From: an uncultured Bacillota bacterium
GTDB lineage: Bacteria; Bacillota; Clostridia; Peptostreptococcales; Anaerovoracaceae
Length of the DNA stretch: 5,391 bases
NCBI GenBank assembly: GCA_946638265.1
Contig: CAMPBN010000090.1
Location: 1-5,391, forward strand
Reading direction: 5' to 3'
Numbering within the stretch: position 1 is the stretch's first letter; each line of letters opens with the position of its first letter. Of the stretch, positions 4,448-5,391 are shown piece after piece. The translations under genes were made by a program, and so were the position numbers. Below the pieces are notes generated by a model. It did no database searches, was not told where the DNA came from, and saw only the letters and a program-made list of their open reading frames with translations.

Positions 4448-4476
4448 TTGCATTCCGTATCATCCTATGCTAAAAT
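4448..4476 (+). promoter_or_regulatory. Upstream promoter P1 of the CarD-like gene
   Basis: TTGCAT (4448-4453), a 17-base spacer and TAAAAT (4471-4476) preceded by TGC, an extended -10. The expected start is near 4483, giving a leader of about 84 nt. It shares the -35 hexamer TTGCAT with the small-RNA promoter. Confidence 0.7.
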
Positions 4477-4482
4477 TAAAAA

Positions 4483-4517
4483 TTTTCACAGAAATCGCTT
4501 ACAGGAAAATGTGAAAA
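4483..4517. repeat. Inverted repeat between the two CarD-like gene promoters
   Basis: TTTTCACA (4483-4490) and TGTGAAAA (4510-4517) form a perfect 8-base inverted repeat with 19 bases between. The left arm lies at the start point of P1; the right arm lies in the spacer of P2, and the P2 -35 is inside the loop. It could be an operator for both promoters or a 5' hairpin of the P1 transcript. Confidence 0.5.
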
Positions 4518-4527
4518 GTGCTATCAT
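4499..4527 (+). promoter_or_regulatory. Downstream promoter P2 of the CarD-like gene
   Basis: TTACAG (4499-4504), a 17-base spacer and TATCAT (4522-4527) preceded by TGC, again an extended -10. Transcription would start near 4534, leaving a leader of about 33 nt before ATG 4567. Confidence 0.55.
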
Positions 4528-4566
4528 AGATGTGTGATCGTTTTATTCTAAGAGAAAGGAGTGTAA

Positions 4567-5070
4567 ATGTATAACGTAGGAGATAAGGTAGTATATGGAG
4601 AGTCGGGAGTTTGTAGGATAGTCGAGATTTCGGAAAAAAACATTACGGGAGAGAACGAGCTTTATTACACAATGGAGCCGTGCTATCAGGGCTATATGAT
4701 TTATGCTCCCGTAGAAAATTGCAAGGTCTACATGAGGCCGATCATCTCTAAGGACGAAGCCATCAATCTGATCGATGACATTCCGTCCATCGAAGAAGGG
4801 GCATTTCAATGCCACACCCTCAGGGAGCAGATAGAACATTATGAATCCCTGGTAAAAACTCATTCACTGAAGGACCTCTTCAGGCTGACCACATCCATCC
4901 ACCACAAAAAAGCAGAGGCGCAGGCCGCCAAAAGAAAGCTGGGTGCTGTGGACGAAAAGTTTATGAAGAGGGCGGAAGATCTTCTTTTCGGAGAGCTGGC
5001 AATGGCGCTGGATATCCCAAGAGCGGATGTTTCCAAATTTATCGAAGAAAGATTAGGCAAAATCAGTTAG
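4567..5070 (+). CDS. CarD-like (CarD_TRCF family) transcription regulator
   Basis: The 167-residue product starts MYNVGDKVVYGESGVCRIVEI, the hallmark of the CarD/TRCF RNA polymerase-interacting domain (residues 1 to about 60: a small beta barrel with YYTMEPC and YAPVENCKVYMRPI). The helical C-terminal part (about 80-167) contains AKRKLGAVDEKFMKRAEDLL, then FGELAMALDI and VSKFIEERL, as in CarD/CdnL proteins. Family members bind the polymerase beta subunit and stabilise open promoter complexes, often at rRNA and other housekeeping promoters. AAAGGAG (4555-4561) lies 5 bases before the ATG. Length is near the usual 160-170 residues, so the gene is complete. No terminator separates it from the tRNA gene 73 bases downstream, so read-through into the tRNA is possible. 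Which promoters it controls cannot be read here. Confidence 0.9.
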   Translation: MYNVGDKVVYGESGVCRIVEISEKNITGENELYYTMEPCYQGYMIYAPVENCKVYMRPIISKDEAINLIDDIPSIEEGAFQCHTLREQIEHYESLVKTHSLKDLFRLTTSIHHKKAEAQAAKRKLGAVDEKFMKRAEDLLFGELAMALDIPRADVSKFIEERLGKIS

Positions 5071-5087
5071 AAAATGTACTTTTCCCT

Positions 5088-5117
5088 TTGACAAGCGCAT
5101 ACATTGTGTTGTATAAT
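5088..5117 (+). promoter_or_regulatory. Near-consensus promoter of tRNA-Arg
   Basis: TTGACA (5088-5093), an 18-base spacer and TATAAT (5112-5117): both hexamers are perfect. It begins only 17 bases after the CarD-like stop codon. Transcription should start near 5124, at the edge of the palindrome TGCCCTAGGGCA. Confidence 0.85.
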
Positions 5118-5124
5118 TACAAGG

Positions 5125-5136
5125 TGCCCTAGGGCA
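5125..5136. repeat. 12-base perfect palindrome in the tRNA leader
   Basis: TGCCCTAGGGCA reads the same on both strands and lies between the expected transcription start and the first base of the tRNA at 5144. It could fold only with a minimal loop, so binding by a dimeric protein, or chance in a GC-rich start region, are the alternatives. Confidence 0.5.
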
Positions 5137-5143
5137 GAGATAT

Positions 5144-5219
5144 GCGCGTGTAGCTCAATGGATAGAGTGCCTGACTACGAATCAGTAGGTTGCGTGTTCG
5201 AGTCGCGTCACGCGCACCA
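5144..5219 (+). tRNA. tRNA-Arg(ACG)
   Basis: The 76-base gene has a seven-pair acceptor stem (GCGCGTG with CACGCGC), a D arm with GG in its loop (AATGGATA), and an anticodon stem CTGA/TCAG around loop CTACGAA with anticodon ACG. The T loop is TTCGAGT, the discriminator base is A, and the CCA end is encoded. The anticodon reads CGU, and CGC/CGA if A34 is converted to inosine. The T stem contains two G-U pairs, and the fifth anticodon-stem pair appears to be a C-T mismatch. The gene has its own promoter and terminator. Confidence 0.95.
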
Positions 5220-5220
5220 C

Positions 5221-5251
5221 AAAACCCCGTCGGATTTCCGGCGGGGTTTTT
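5221..5251 (+). terminator. Intrinsic terminator after tRNA-Arg
   Basis: AAAACCCCGTCGG (5221-5233) pairs with CCGGCGGGGTTTT (5238-5250) in 13 pairs including one G-T, with tetraloop ATTT and a T tail. The mirrored A/T flanks allow it also to serve the minus-strand hydrolase gene that ends at 5290. Confidence 0.92.
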
Positions 5252-5289
5252 AATTGCAATCATTTAGTATTTATCTGTCTTCGCGCCGC

Positions 5290-5391
5290 TCACTCGCCTC
5301 GCGCTTCATTGAAAAATTCCACGATAGCGCTCATGAGCTGCTCTTTGAGTTCGGACTCCTTGTATCCCATCTCATAGCCATGGCCGTCCTC
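5290..5391 (-). CDS. C-terminal end of a probable alpha/beta hydrolase
   Basis: Only the last 33 codons and the stop are inside the window. They read EDGHGYEMGYKESELKEQ and end FFNEARGE. A DGHGY-type motif about 30 residues before the end, followed by an amphipathic helix, fits the catalytic-His strand and final helix of alpha/beta hydrolases (esterase, lipase or peptidase types). The reading is open from the window edge and ends with TGA at 5290. It faces the tRNA gene convergently and shares the bidirectional terminator at 5221-5251. The substrate cannot be told from this fragment, and the family call rests on a single short motif. Confidence 0.55.
   Translation of the reverse strand, partial: EDGHGYEMGYKESELKEQLMSAIVEFFNEARGE

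Noticed and set aside
4543..4863. 106-codon minus-strand frame
   Set aside because: Antisense to the CarD-like gene and without a ribosome binding site.

Overview
The window looks like the chromosome of a low-to-moderate GC Gram-positive anaerobe of the Clostridia (Bacillota). The basis is the strong AGGAGG-type ribosome binding sites, the sigma-A type promoters (several with an extended TGn -10), the U-tailed terminators, and genes of clostridial character: a CobW/COG0523 pair, a CarD-like regulator, a YprB-like exonuclease and a NudF-type Nudix hydrolase. No phage, transposase, CRISPR or plasmid gene is visible, and most of the window reads as ordinary core chromosome.

Layout. Positions 1-1377 hold a minus-strand operon of two CobW-type P-loop metal-chaperone GTPases: a complete one with a very His/Cys-rich metal-binding insert, then the first 49 codons of a second that leaves the window. 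From 1459 to 1914 a plus-strand transcription unit has its own promoter, a leader of about 120 nt, an unrecognised 76-residue protein and a strong terminator. Positions 1915-2187 hold no convincing gene, but they contain inverted repeats and a promoter-like box and may encode a small RNA. From 3492 down to 2155 a minus-strand operon encodes a DEDD exonuclease and a 39-residue single-pass membrane protein starting 13 bases after the exonuclease stop. Between this operon and the upstream Nudix gene (3660-4217, minus) lies the best candidate for something undescribed: a small-RNA gene of about 91 nt (3575 to 3485, minus). It has its own TTGCAT-17-TATAAT promoter, two perfect or nearly perfect hairpins and a U-rich terminator. 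It shows CCCCU motifs in both hairpin loops and in the single-stranded linker, the layout of C-rich small RNAs that pair with G-rich ribosome binding sites.

From 4448 to 5251 the plus strand carries a CarD-like RNA polymerase-binding regulator behind two tandem promoters and a dyad, then tRNA-Arg(ACG) with a near-consensus promoter and a strong terminator. The window closes with the C-terminal 33 codons of a probable alpha/beta hydrolase on the minus strand (5290-5391).

Functionally the genes are loosely connected housekeeping: metal handling, nucleotide clean-up, nucleic-acid processing, transcription control and translation. The regulatory novelty is in the intergenic regions. The small-RNA call rests on sequence architecture alone; I could not run folding, homology or expression checks.
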